Shown: positions 1 to 11,760 of the stretch, in pieces
Layout: the number at the start of each line of letters is the position of its first letter
Position numbering within the stretch: position 1 is the first letter of the stretch
NCBI RefSeq assembly: GCF_041381155.1
Contig: NC_091138.1
Span: 33,411,604-33,475,603 of the forward strand
Direction of reading: 5' to 3'
DNA: 64,000 nucleotides
From: Argopecten irradians
Lineage: Eukaryota; Mollusca; Bivalvia; Pectinida; Pectinidae
The notes under the pieces: generated by a model
The model's database searches: none
What the model saw: only the letters and a program-made list of their open reading frames with translations
Told to the model about the DNA's origin: nothing
Position numbers and translations under genes: made by a program

Positions 1-147
1 AAGGGTATATGGATGATGGGATCCATGTAAATATACAAGGAGTCATAGGCTGGAGATGAATTTATAATCAATTAAAACAGACAACTATATTGATAAGGTA
101 TACAATGGAGTATGATGCAAACAATACATTTTGAGCACCTTACTTAC

Positions 148-260
148 CTCGACGTTGTAGAAGAATACTGGCAATCAAGGTAGTCATTAAGGCAGTAGTT
201 GCAGCAAGAAGGTGGCAAAACGCTGGTCAGGAGACGAATATTTCTCATCTAGAATATGCA
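148..260 (-). other. Possible 5' coding exon of a gene running off the left edge
   Basis: On the minus strand an excellent splice donor (GAG|GTAAGTAAG, boundary at 148) follows about 80 bases open in two frames. One frame begins with an ATG near 250 and gives a short Cys-rich peptide (CCNYCLNDYLDCQYSS). The other gives a hydrophobic stretch (ALMTTLIASILLQRR) that could be the start of a signal peptide. No acceptor is clearly better than another, and nothing downstream is in the window to confirm it. The donor match is directly visible; that it belongs to a real exon is inference. Confidence 0.2.
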
Positions 261-1947
261 ATATAAGAAAGTCAATGGTTCAGAAAGAAATCCTTCATGG
301 AAATTTCAAAACAATAACGATATTAAAAAAATCAAAAACCTGTGAATTAGCAAAATACGAATATCCAATCCATATCATTTTATTTATCAAATATATTCAA
401 TTTCTTTCAATACAATTTTATTCCGTATATTTTTCAGCTAATACAGTATTTTGATATTAATATTGCACCATATTTGTTTATGTAGCCATAATCTACTATT
501 TAAAGCCACACTATACGTAACTATCAACAAAAAGTCAAGCTAGATTCGAACCCGATATTGTTAATATTTGTAGATGTAGATGAAATTAAGCTATATCAAA
601 GAATATTTATAAAGATTTCTTAATAGCTTTGGTACGGCAGTTGTTGAAAGTCGACACTTGGAAACGTGCCTTAATTTTAAACTGAACGCCATGGAAGTTA
701 TGATTATTGCCGAATGGAAGTCGGAAAGTTCATGACCCGTTCTCGGATGAGTTCGGACAGACGTTACGTAGTTACGGTAGTCACATGAAGTTCTCGCCAA
801 CAACGTTACAATGTCGGCTAACTTCGGCTTGTTTGACTAAATGGGACCCACCTATTCAATATTTATTTGATTTTTTATTAAAAGTTTTCGAACCATTATC
901 GCTCATATTGACTTCGATTTAGTCCTGTCTCTGCATGACTTACAAAAGGATTTTGTTTTCAAAATTCTTCTGAATCATGAAAAAATAAGACAGATATGGT
1001 TATTGGGATTTACAAGTAGTCAGATAAGAAATATTCCCATGAACGATATATTACACGAATTTAAGCTTTTAAATGATTTCTGTGTACGAATATTACATTG
1101 TTGATTTGACATTACATAGAACAGTACCGACAATGTTTGGAAAAATTTATAGAAAATGAAACAGCAACTTCCACGTAAATATGATTAATCACGTTATGTC
1201 ATCATATTTTTTATTTGTTTTTATATGTCTAACTTACACTAAAACAATAATATTACATACTCAAACATGAACAATCTGTCTAATGTTATAACCTTATGTC
1301 ATAATATGACAGTCAATTCTAAACAAAGACAATAAATATCATGACATTGGTGATTCAAGGTTTAGCGTTAAATGTTATTGGAAAAACCTTAAACTCAAGC
1401 TTCTGATAGTAAATAAAGTGTACTACGTTCAGTTTCTTACTTTTAATACTCAATTCACGTGCATATATATCGAAAATGTATCAGTTTGAATCAACACCAT
1501 GATTCAAACACAAATCTCTGCCATTGAAAATACATCTAAAATACGTCCGTTATACATAGAGCACATGCCAAGCCCATCATCGGGATATGTGATATTTTGA
1601 AGTTTAAAGTTCAATTGCAGCGCCAATATTTATATTAAATACATACAATTATAATAACTTTTTTATGAAAGTATTAGTACATGCAAATGACAGCAATGTG
1701 CCATACATTTGTGATTACTTCCGCTTTAGAGTAAGAGTAAAATATTATGTACACGTAAGTCACAACAAGGAAACACTTCGTAGTATGCTACTTTGTCTTT
1801 AATCAACATGTGAGGTTTTTCATAGAGCTACAGCAACAGAAGACCATATCAGGACACTATATCATCAAATTGCTTGATAAAAGCTCATATACATATGATT
1901 GTATAATATCAACGTCTCTCGTAGATACAACGTAACTCATTAATGTT
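261..1947. other. Noncoding AT-rich stretch, nothing recognised
   Basis: Only short chance reading frames on both strands. No coding-like composition, splice-flanked open stretch, tandem repeat or inverted terminal repeat was found. Confidence 0.5.
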
Positions 1948-2145
1948 CACCAAATTTCTTTCGCGTGCGATTTATTTTCAAAGTAATTTCGCGAACGTTT
2001 AACACCGCGAATTATTATCAACCTAGCATATATTAATTTTTTTTTCATTCAACAAGAACCCAAAATAAATCTTCGCAAACCTATTTTTATATGGAAATCG
2101 CTAAGTTTAGTAGTCTTGAAAGATAGTTGGTTTACAGTAAATGAT
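1948..2145. mobile_element. Short CGCGA-rich MITE-like repeat, copy 1
   Basis: Begins with CCAAATTTCTTTCGCG, contains several TTCGCGA-type words and ends with AGTTGGTTTACAGTAAA, the inverse of the start word TTTACTGTAAACCAA seen in related copies. Similar CGCGA-rich pieces lie near 8262, 17400, 21488, 55272, 60468 and 61030, so this is a dispersed family. Short length, inverted termini and no coding capacity suggest a MITE. Confidence 0.45.
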
Positions 2146-4179
2146 TGCAGAAGGCAATATGATAAAATCTTAATTATTTGTCCATGTTTGTAATTATACA
2201 TTGGATAAAGTTCCACTATCGGGCGGATGTTTAGAAGAATATTTCCTTCACAGCTCTGCGATTTCCTTTTCTATAGTGGATGTTTAACTCAGCACAAGAT
2301 GAACAGACATGAACACCGAACTTGCACTATATCATGGGCGAGTATTCACCTGAATACAGCCTAATGTCTGTCACTTTTTGATTTTTCAATTGAAAGGGTT
2401 TTTTTTAGGACCAAGACAATATCGGAATTTATTAATTGGCAGAGAGCATGTAAACATTGAATACAGTTACCAGTACAAAACGTCTTTAATCTGGCAAAAG
2501 TCTCTTTGAAATAGACAGGTATGGTTATGTCAATAGAGCTGAGAGAGTTGAGATCAACAGTTTTCTTCAGAGGTTACCAGGTGTATATCAATGGAGTATA
2601 GATTCTGTGCAGAACACCTGACGCCGACAGGTAAACTGTCTGTCTAATTAGCCACAGGTATGACTTACCATAATGGCAGCAATTGCTCGAATTCTAAAGC
2701 AGCTGATAAAATAATTAAAGTATAAGTTTTTGTTCAATCAAACGAAGTGTCCTTTTTTTCAAGTACAAACCGATTCATAATCATAATAATAGTATTGTTT
2801 TTTGTCAAAAGCGTGTACTTTAATGCGGGCGTTATCTATTGTAGAGGACTTTGGGCTTGAATACATTGGATTAGGAGATTTGAGGAACATGTGTGCTCAC
2901 ATTTGATGTTTCTATTTTTATGTCTATTTACTACGTTTTGGAGATTGTCGTTAATGTTTGTTTACTTTGATTCCTGGCGACCTCTAACCAATGTAGACGT
3001 AAAACATCAAACAGTTGCCGGGTGCAGACTTGTCCAGTTATAATTGGGGATATTTATTAGTAACATAAAAAGCAAACACTCGTGTTTCATTTTTTTAAAA
3101 ATAGAAAATAGACAGTAGAAAATATACGAATGGACGGGAAAGCATATCTTGGTTGACACGCAACGTTTCTCTGTCATTTTCAATTTTACTTGCACAGTGT
3201 GCATCAATTTAACACCTGTGTGTTTGTTTTGGTAATTGCAATTGATCAAGAATGTCCCCCGTCGATGTAACAAGAGATACACCTGTTCGCTCTAAAGGAG
3301 CACCTGATTGTCTCACGATATGACGTGCACATCAATAAATAAGCAATATTTTTAAAGGTAATGTTTTAAAGATTACGTTTAAACTTCTGTACGTTTGGAT
3401 AACAATCGCAATACCCGGTGGTAGATTATAGTTGACGTGTGTTTAAATAATTTGTAATTTTAATATTCTGCGTAAATTTGACATTGACCTATATTGCAGC
3501 TGCAATTTTAGTGGGAGAATTTACGTAATAAGATTATAACACCACATACATGTTGCATTCATAAGCAGAGTTCACGGAGAAATTAATCGTTTTGGGGAAT
3601 GGGAACGAAACATTATACATGAACTTACACATTACAACGAAACCAGCTGGAAAAGTTTCAAAACTTCCAAATTGGCATTGCTCCATTCTTTGCAGGATAG
3701 TAACATTCTCGTTTTTTCCATCTACTTTGATTAAATGTCCTTAATGATTCTACATTTAAAGAATATGGGTAAGTTATCGGGTAGAAATTATAATCTCACC
3801 GAAAAGCATTGTTTCCATATCAAAGCAGATTGTTTTTATTTGCTATCTTGGCAAACACTGCTTTAATCTGCCAATAATCCAGTTTCTACATCAGTTTTTC
3901 GTTAGAAGTTGAATTTTTTGTGCGCTACTGGCGTACATTATTAGTATATTAGTTGCATGTTAATGAAAAAATACGAAAAGGAAAAAACAACATAAAAATA
4001 TGGACTCATCATTTCAACTGCTTGTAGCATTCGCCATGTAAGATTAACTTACATGTATTATTTTGACATCTCTATAACTAATATGAAAATTATTTATTAC
4101 ATATAAAATTCTGCCTAAATTGATATATATATATAAATAATTTCACTATTGGGAGGATATTTATTTTGTCCATATGGTC
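2146..4179. other. Noncoding stretch, nothing recognised
   Basis: AT-rich, with only short unconvincing open frames. No repeats, promoters or RNA genes stand out. Confidence 0.45.
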
Positions 4180-4860
4180 TCTGTCTCCCGGCCAACAATC
4201 GATGTGTATTTAGTCAATAAAGCCCTTTTCACACATCGCCAATTTATTGGCCATTATCAATTATTGTCACGTCGCTATCCCCACCTCTGTCGTGTGAACG
4301 AGGAAATGTCCCCCGACGTTTAATTAAAACATGTCTGACCTGCCGAGAGCTCACACTAGAGAAAGGTTTGGTGCACGGCTCTGGAGGACACACCTGGGAA
4401 CATTTTCACTCTGTTTGTATTCAGGTGTTACAAACGAATTTACCTGTGCCTGCAGGGCTCTATCAGCTAAAGTTTGCATTGTCAACTTTCATCTTATCTG
4501 CTTCGAAATAAGAGAAAAGAAATCTTTCCAAAGCATTATTTGCATTGTAGCGTCTTTGTCCTGTGATAAAGGACATAGGGATACAATTTTAATACCGAGG
4601 ATTAGTTTCCTCCTCTGAAGCTGACCATTCTTTCTAACGCCTTACCTGTACGGCGCGTACCTGGCAAGGTGTAATCAATAGATATGAGACCAGGTGCTAT
4701 TCACGGCCCCAGGACGATTGAGACCGGCCTAGGATAATAAGGTGACGAGTTAACAATCTCTCACCAGTGGACGAAATAATTGATTGCCTGGGAGGGGAGA
4801 ACATGAGGGGGCGATCATGTCCTATACTACTGCTGTCACAGACAAAGCCCGCTCTCTATA
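4180..4860. promoter_or_regulatory. GC-richer block, candidate cis-regulatory element
   Basis: This block is visibly richer in G+C than its surroundings and is neither repetitive nor protein-like. It carries clustered words resembling binding sites: CCAATTTATTGGCC, ATCAATTATTG, E-boxes such as CACACCTG and CCAGGTG, and TAATTGATT near 4778. The composition shift and words are visible. An enhancer or other conserved noncoding role is inference; it could equally be a decayed promoter or exon. Confidence 0.25.
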
Positions 4861-6930
4861 TCTTTAAAGCTCTGCTATGTGTGGTATGTGAAAACAGTTG
4901 AATAAAGAATTAAAAAGAAGACTGTAATATGAATTAACAAGTCGAACAGATTTTGAAACATAATATCTAACACTACATCTTGACTGGTTCCAGTTTGAAT
5001 AAAAATAAGAATTATCTGGATAAATATCAAATCAAGACACAGGTATTAAAACCTTGTGTTGATCCGGTAAATTCACGAGTTTCTACCTGGTGGATTGTTA
5101 CCTATTGTCTTACTGCATGGTCCTCAGGTGGTAATGAGATAAGCGTGATAATGATCACAGATAACGTTGTCATTTCTTTGTGTTATGATACTGTCTTACA
5201 AATTAAAGAGCCACTCCAATCATAGAGTCTGTGATTTTTAATAAAGATGTGTTACCTTGTTTAAAGTAGCGCCATATGTTGATGAGTATCTCAGCTGTCT
5301 GTTATTTTGGTTGAGAGATTAATTGATTTATATCTTAATGTTTTAGTTTAAGAAGTATCCGATTTCATATTAGCTACCTGACCCATATCGACCAATTAAA
5401 ACTTCGAAACATATGTCACAAAGCTGATATTCTGATTTGATAGTTTAAATACCTTTTAATGTGTTTAAGAAATAACATTATTGTTTTGCGATTGCCAAAC
5501 TCGTGTCAAACACGGATGTATAGTGATAATGTTTGCCAATGACCAGACCTCTGGTAGATAAATATACGAGTGCAATCAACAATATCGAGTCAACTAGGTG
5601 CGAATGGTAGCAAACCATGGCCTTCTTTCATTGTTTATAACTACATTAGGACGAAAAACACTACGTTTAATACGTTTGAAAAAATAATCTTGAAAACAGC
5701 TGCAACGTAAATAAATATACGCATATTTCACAATTATACAACTATTTATTCAAGCAGTCTATAAACTATTCAATCGTAGGATATTTATGGAATATTGATA
5801 TGCAACAAGAATCTTGATAAAGATATGCCTAATGAATGTTACAAGTTGATGAATGTGATCTTTATGTGAACGAGATGAATTATTTAATGCACATTTTTCT
5901 AGTCACGATATTGAGTTTGGAAATCAAGCATTCATTAGGAAAATTGCTACTTAGTCAATATTGTTTTTCATCGTAACATAAATGATAAAAATAAAATTTT
6001 CTCATATTATCCTTTACTAGAGTAACGTAGTTAGTTGCAATCGAACAGTTGCTAAAGAGGTAAATTTCAGACGATGGATTCAGAAAATGCTTCTTACAAC
6101 TATTTGAAGCTTCACATATGTTTGCAAGTTTCAAGCGTTGGTGTAGCTTATTTGCGGCATAATGTGCTTTCAGTTTTTACCCCAGCGCTATTATTTTGTA
6201 TTTATTCCAGGCATCTTTTGTATATATGCAATTTTAGTGTTATCAATAACAAAGTCAAATGCATTGTTTTTTTTCTAATTTCCATAGTTAAGTGTTTAAT
6301 TTACTGTTGTAATATTCCATCCGTTGATGTTATTTATAACGATTAGTGAAAATCTGTTTTCGTTTATACAGATCTATTTTCGTTAACGCAACTGTGGATT
6401 TTGACACAGCTGGCAGTTTGAGTTTTACTCGATTCTTGTTATGTTTTAGGTATGAATAATGAAATCACAGCTGCGGCATTCATGATAGTTGTTTTTAGTG
6501 CCTGATTAAAATATTAGAAACAAAAATTTGATTAGAGATAAAAAAAATCTCCAAGTTAAGTGGAATTCATATTATTTGGGCATATCAGCTACATACTACT
6601 ACACTGCTTCTCTCACTTCGTTGTTTTTGTTCGAGTTGTACAAACACTTGATTTGACCAAAAAGCTTTAGTTCGACTCCTATCCGTTTGGCATGAATATA
6701 TACAAACCTGCCTACTCGATTCCCAAAAGTATTATATCGTAGAGTACACAGATATTTGGGAGTTTCCAATGTTAATTCAGCAATCAACAAACGTTTCCAT
6801 TTTTTATTAGTCATTACATGTACATGCTTTGTTTTGTGCGATATAAAAAGCAGATAAAATCTACATTTGCATTAATTGTAGTAGCTCCCCCCCCAAAAAA
6901 AAATCATTGAAATACGGACATTTGCTAATG
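4861..6930. other. Noncoding AT-rich stretch
   Basis: No convincing gene, repeat or structured element. Open frames here are short and low-complexity. Confidence 0.45.
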
Positions 6931-7035
6931 TTTCTCACTGTCTTATTACATTTAGATGTCAAAAGGGAAATACTGGTATATATCCTTTACTTGTATTTCC
7001 CTTTTGACATCTAAATGTAATAAGACAGTGAGAAA
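6931..7035. repeat. Perfect 43-bp inverted repeat (long hairpin)
   Basis: Arm 6931-6973 (starts TTTCTCACTGTCTTATTACA) is exactly complementary to 6993-7035, separated by a 19-base AT-rich loop. The match ends abruptly at both outer ends. A perfect arm of this length means a recent origin: a foldback or MITE insertion, a template-switch inversion event, or a small-RNA hairpin. The arms have no coding capacity. Confidence 0.85.
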
Positions 7036-8261
7036 TAACATTTGAGAAAGAGTTACAAGTTCATTAAATATTAATAGCAAGGCAATTTACGATCGATGAA
7101 CAATTCATGTGTTATCAACGTTCCATTAGCTTAACGACCTTCGAGGATCAGACATGAATGAATGTTTAAATATCAAATTCTGCAACTTGAACACGCCATT
7201 CATCCAATTTCACAAGTGTTCATCACAATGAAAAAGACATCAAAAGTAAATTAAACATTCATTCAGAAAATACTAATTTTATTGCTTATTTAACGTATCA
7301 CCTTTCCGTATTGTAGCCAGCGAGTTCGAATTGCAATGTCCACATATGTAAACTTTATGGTAATTAAAACAGTGAGATGCACGGCATGTTGTACCTATTC
7401 GCATTAATAACTCGGCGAGCTTTGAGGCCGCGTATAACACTGTCAGGTTTTTAACTATCTACTTTCTGTTGTCGTGAAATTTGTTATTTAGATGAAGCCA
7501 GAAGAAGATATATAACGTCATTAGGTGGCGCCAGATTGTTGTGATATTGTAACCTTTTTAATTACAAGGTCTAGTGAGACGCACACTCTATCCATCATAG
7601 CTAGAGCACGGATCACACAGGCCAGGCCTCAGGTATACTGACAGACATAATGACGTTAGCCAAACACCTACTGCTACTCTATATCTGATTAAACACACAG
7701 TATGGCTTATTCCAACAAAGTCCATGAATATTTTGACAGATCAAAACAACACTCCGTTTCACTCTCATTTCATTGCTATTGCTACCAACAGAAAGCGACA
7801 TTTTGTGCATATCATTGTCGTATATTTAGTGTTGTTGTCTAGTGCAGCTGGTGGTTTGGTAAGACTCGAAAAACAGTGACTAAGTTGGTTATTGGTAGGA
7901 AAAACTATTCATCGTCCTCTTTTTCCATTCGGTATTTTGTGACTAGACAAATAGAGTGAAAATAACATCCCGAGAAAATAGCCGACTGCATCTTTAGTTA
8001 GGCCGTCTGATCAAACCTTTTGGTTAGACCGTGTGGTTAGACCGCTTGGTATGAATAAGAGGTCGGGATCTAGTTGGTTATGTTGGTAAGACGAACAACT
8101 ATTTGGTTTTATCGCAAGATGATTATTTATCTAGTAGCTTTAGAAAATTGTTTGGATCATTGATAGGTTGATTCAGAAGATTTGTCGTCAAAATTATAAC
8201 GACGAGATATTCAATTGGTTGTTGATGATGAAGTGTGAAAATCTCTTTCATATGCTACTGT
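7036..8261. other. Noncoding stretch
   Basis: No gene seen. Around 8000-8050 a short imperfect repeat of GGTTAGACCG occurs about three times, with no other structure. Confidence 0.4.
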
Positions 8262-8432
8262 AAATCTTATTTTCACGAGCGATTAAATCTGCATTTCGCG
8301 GGCAATAAACATCCACGAAATAACATCGCCGCAAAAAGATTAAACTACAATTACATTGAGCGTTTTACCTATAAATCGCGTTAAAACGCAAAATTAAGCG
8401 ACACGAAAATAAGTTTGTGTGCAGAAATTGGT
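8262..8432. mobile_element. CGCGA-rich MITE-like repeat, copy 2
   Basis: Starts TACTGTAAATCTTATTTTCACGAGCG and ends with GCGACACGAAAATAAG, an imperfect inverse of the start. Internal words (TTTCGCGGGC, AATCGCG, CCACGAAAT) match the family at 1948 and 21488. Confidence 0.45.
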
Positions 8433-10296
8433 TTGATAATTAGATTAGTGTTAAGATATTTCTGGGTGAATGTGTTTTCTGAATGGTTTATAACGTTTAT
8501 TTGTGGTGACTGGCGATGCTTAGAATATAAATTGGATTGATAAACGAAATTAATTGACTTATGGATATTTTTTGCAATTAAAATACACCCAAATTCAATA
8601 ATTTGTATTTCATAATAATATATGTCACAAATCTTGGTTGACTTATCAATATTTCATCCGTTTCTTAATTAATAGACAGCGACTTCTTATTGAAGAACTG
8701 AGTAAATTAATTTGAAGAAAAAAGCAGCAATATATCCTGCAATTTTCTTGTTTGTACAGAAAAATACAGAGTAACAGACATTTCCACAACTTTCTTATTC
8801 AAATCGTGAATTTATTATTCACGCAAAGTAGACAAAAAATAATTTTTAAATTTTATTTATGACAAAATTTGATACATAATTACCGCTCGTAGAGAAACGC
8901 GCCTCTATACTGTAATATTTACGAGACATATTTATGTCTTTAGATCTGACAGGTGTGCTGAAACAAGAGCTAAATTCAAAAGGCTTGTTACCTTGCGTTG
9001 GGGTGGACAAAGAGATTCATGTCCTTTTCTACAGCATAAATGAATGCATACATCCTCTACATGCATAACAGGTGTTGGTATTTCAAATCGTATTCAAATT
9101 CAAAGTAGAATAAACTAACAAAAATAAGACAATAGGCATTGTCTATTTTCGCTCTTCGGTAGGTTATGCTGACTACAAAACTTGCGAAGGTCGACAGGTA
9201 AGTAGTCGTATACCTGTTCATCACATGGAATCACTCGACCATGGAAATGTATGCAGACAGGTGTCTGGATGCAGGTAAGCGTAACTTCAGCGATTAGGGA
9301 ATGAGCTGAGGCAACAGAGTGAGAAATGTTGAACTTTGAGAGAAAGCGTCTGGATTGACGTTATTATGCCAACGTTGTCTATAGCTTTATAGACTCGGGG
9401 GATTCATTGTTTGATACTAGAATGCGGAAATGTGTAAATATTACCGACTTCATTTTTCATAGGATAATACCGAGCTGTCACACAGCATATATATAGATGG
9501 TGTATCATGCTGCAATCAATCATATTGCGCACAGTAATGTGTAGATTAATATGGGCATTGCGTGCAATGTATTTCCCAATTATTCAAACACAATCTAATT
9601 TTGAAATAATAGGTATAAAGAGGGTCACAGTTTGAAATGGAAGCCCAACGCTTTTCATAGTATCACTATGATTTTAATTTCATGATGATGAATAAAAAAA
9701 ACTATAAAAAGACCCAAATGCATATTTCCAGACCCTGTATATATTATACTAAAGAATAAATGAATACATATATAGAGGTTTGATATGGATTATCCCTTGA
9801 TATCATTGAGCGGTATGGATGTTTCTATATCTGACACATGGTTGAAATGCTTCCTGGTTTAGAGGGTAACAAAACCTTTATCACTCTGAGGATATTATTG
9901 TCACCAAAGTTGATTGGAGAGATGTTGATATCAATTAACGTCCTATTAACAACTAGTAAGAATGCAATTCCTGTATTTTTGGGAGTCGTTGGTATGTGCA
10001 TAACAATTGTCCTTATTTTACCAAACAGCACATCCTAGCTGGGGTAGAAAGTGTTGTTGATACAAAATTAAATATTATGATAAAATATATATGTCGGAGA
10101 AGAAGATAAAAAACGACAAAATTGAAATTTTTTGATATTTTCGATAATCTTTAGTATTCATATTTACTGGTATACTATAGTCAAATATATCGTGGTAAAA
10201 CAACAGCCAAAACTGGTCCTGAAAAATTGGCATCCGTATAGTATGTCTATAGAGTTTAAATATGTTTTTTGAAATAAGAATGATATAGGCATGCAT
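8433..10296. other. Noncoding stretch
   Basis: No gene or clear repeat recognised. Both strands are open over about 200 bases near 9825-10038, but the two frames mirror each other and look like chance. Confidence 0.4.
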
Positions 10297-10466
10297 AGAC
10301 AGGCCACCAGTCTCAGAGTATTAAAAAATCACTAAAATTTGGCTTGACTATTTTTGTCTCTGCTACATGTCTGATTCTAGGTTTAAAACTAGGGGGAGAT
10401 AATCTAGTAAAGACCTCTGCTGAGAAAGTCTTATCAGCAACTTAGGGTCTGGTGGCCAGTCTAAAG
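10297..10466. mobile_element. Short MITE with GGCCACCAG inverted termini
   Basis: The left end reads GACAGGCCACCAGTCTCAGA; the right end reads TTAGGGTCTGGTGGCCAGTC, so the termini are imperfect inverted repeats about 170 bp apart. There is no reading frame. This looks like a non-autonomous DNA transposon remnant; the superfamily is undetermined because no target duplication is evident. Confidence 0.4.
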
Positions 10467-10639
10467 CATGCAATATGCGCAAGTTTTGCAAATAAAGCGA
10501 CTATGTTGGCATATTTACTCATATCTTGATCTCGATCCGCGAATAAAATAATATGGGTGTAAAATGTAATAAAATTGAAATGAAGCGAATGAGACTTAAT
10601 GAAATATCGATAAGTTTGTAACTAGCATGTGGGTATCAT

Positions 10640-10735
10640 ATATGGTATACATAACAATATACACAAATAACAACATACATACATAACAACATACATACAT
10701 AACAATATACATAAATAACAACATATATGGAATGA
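10640..10735. repeat. ACATAACA/ACATACAT microsatellite
   Basis: Imperfect tandem repetition of ACATAACAATATACAC, ACATACAT and similar words over roughly 90 bases. Confidence 0.6.
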
Positions 10736-11504
10736 GACAGAGCTATGATGCAATAACATAGCTGTGTCCGTCTCTAAAATTGTAATGTAAACTAAGTACA
10801 TGTAATGTATTTCACAAACATTAGTACATGGGTCCTAGGTCGATGACAATGATTAGGTCTCCTATGGCGGATGTTGTTAAAATGTTACGTGGTGCAGACA
10901 ATATCCAAGGCGCCAATACCACTGTGACTCCTAACTATTAGAAACATTGTAGCGACCTATGTAAATAAAACCTTTTCAAACGTCAAGATGGGAACACGTG
11001 TATCCACCTGAAATGAGACGATGATCAGTTTAACACCATTTTATTGCGTTGTTTACGCGCCGATGTAGGTCCGAATCAGTGTAGGTGGTCAAGAGTCCTT
11101 TAGAACTCTACTTATCAAAGCTTGCAAACGATTTATTATCCTTAATTATAATTTAGACATAAAATATACTCCATTAAGATATGTGCAAGCAATGTAAATT
11201 GGTTATCTTTCGCGGTAATTCACATGAAATCTTCAATTTTTTTAAGACCAGCAAAATATTTTGGATGTTCATGACGTTATGATGAACATTGGAACCGTTT
11301 TATTGCGTATTTAAAACATTATTTCAAAAACGTTACATTGATTTAAGTCACAATCGCAAAAGTATTTATGGGTAAAAATTATTACGATCTCATCACAACC
11401 ATTCTACTGAGGACAAGTTAAGAAATTGAAACGTTTTAATTATATTTTTTTTTATCTTTTCTGTATCGAATGCTTTAACGATTTTTATTTTGCCTGAAAA
11501 CAAA

Positions 11505-11760
11505 CTAGGTGCTATTTTTTGTTTGTAATTCATGCGTGCTCCTCATTAATAAGCGGTGCTCCGCACGTTCTCTCGTGCAGATGTTTTCGGCTGACAATCG
11601 GAGACCTCGCATTTTGCCGTGCCGTTCCCTGTCACAGATGTTTGCAGACTTTTCTGGAAATTATTTTTGTCGATCCCTCGCGCTTTGTATCGTTAGCGAG
11701 ATGCTGCAGCAGGTGTTAGGCGCACGGAAGTGATATTTCCTCACAGATATCGAGTATCTA
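11505..11760. promoter_or_regulatory. GC-richer island in AT-rich noncoding DNA
   Basis: A 230-base stretch with high GC relative to its flanks (CGCACGTTCTCTCGTGCAG, CCTCGCGCTTTGTATCGTTA, GGCGCACGGAAGTG). It is open in two overlapping frames of 66-74 codons, but the peptides resemble no known family and lack splice context. CACGGAAGTG resembles an ETS-type site. It may be a regulatory element, a noncoding promoter or an old exon; only the composition is certain. Confidence 0.25.
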
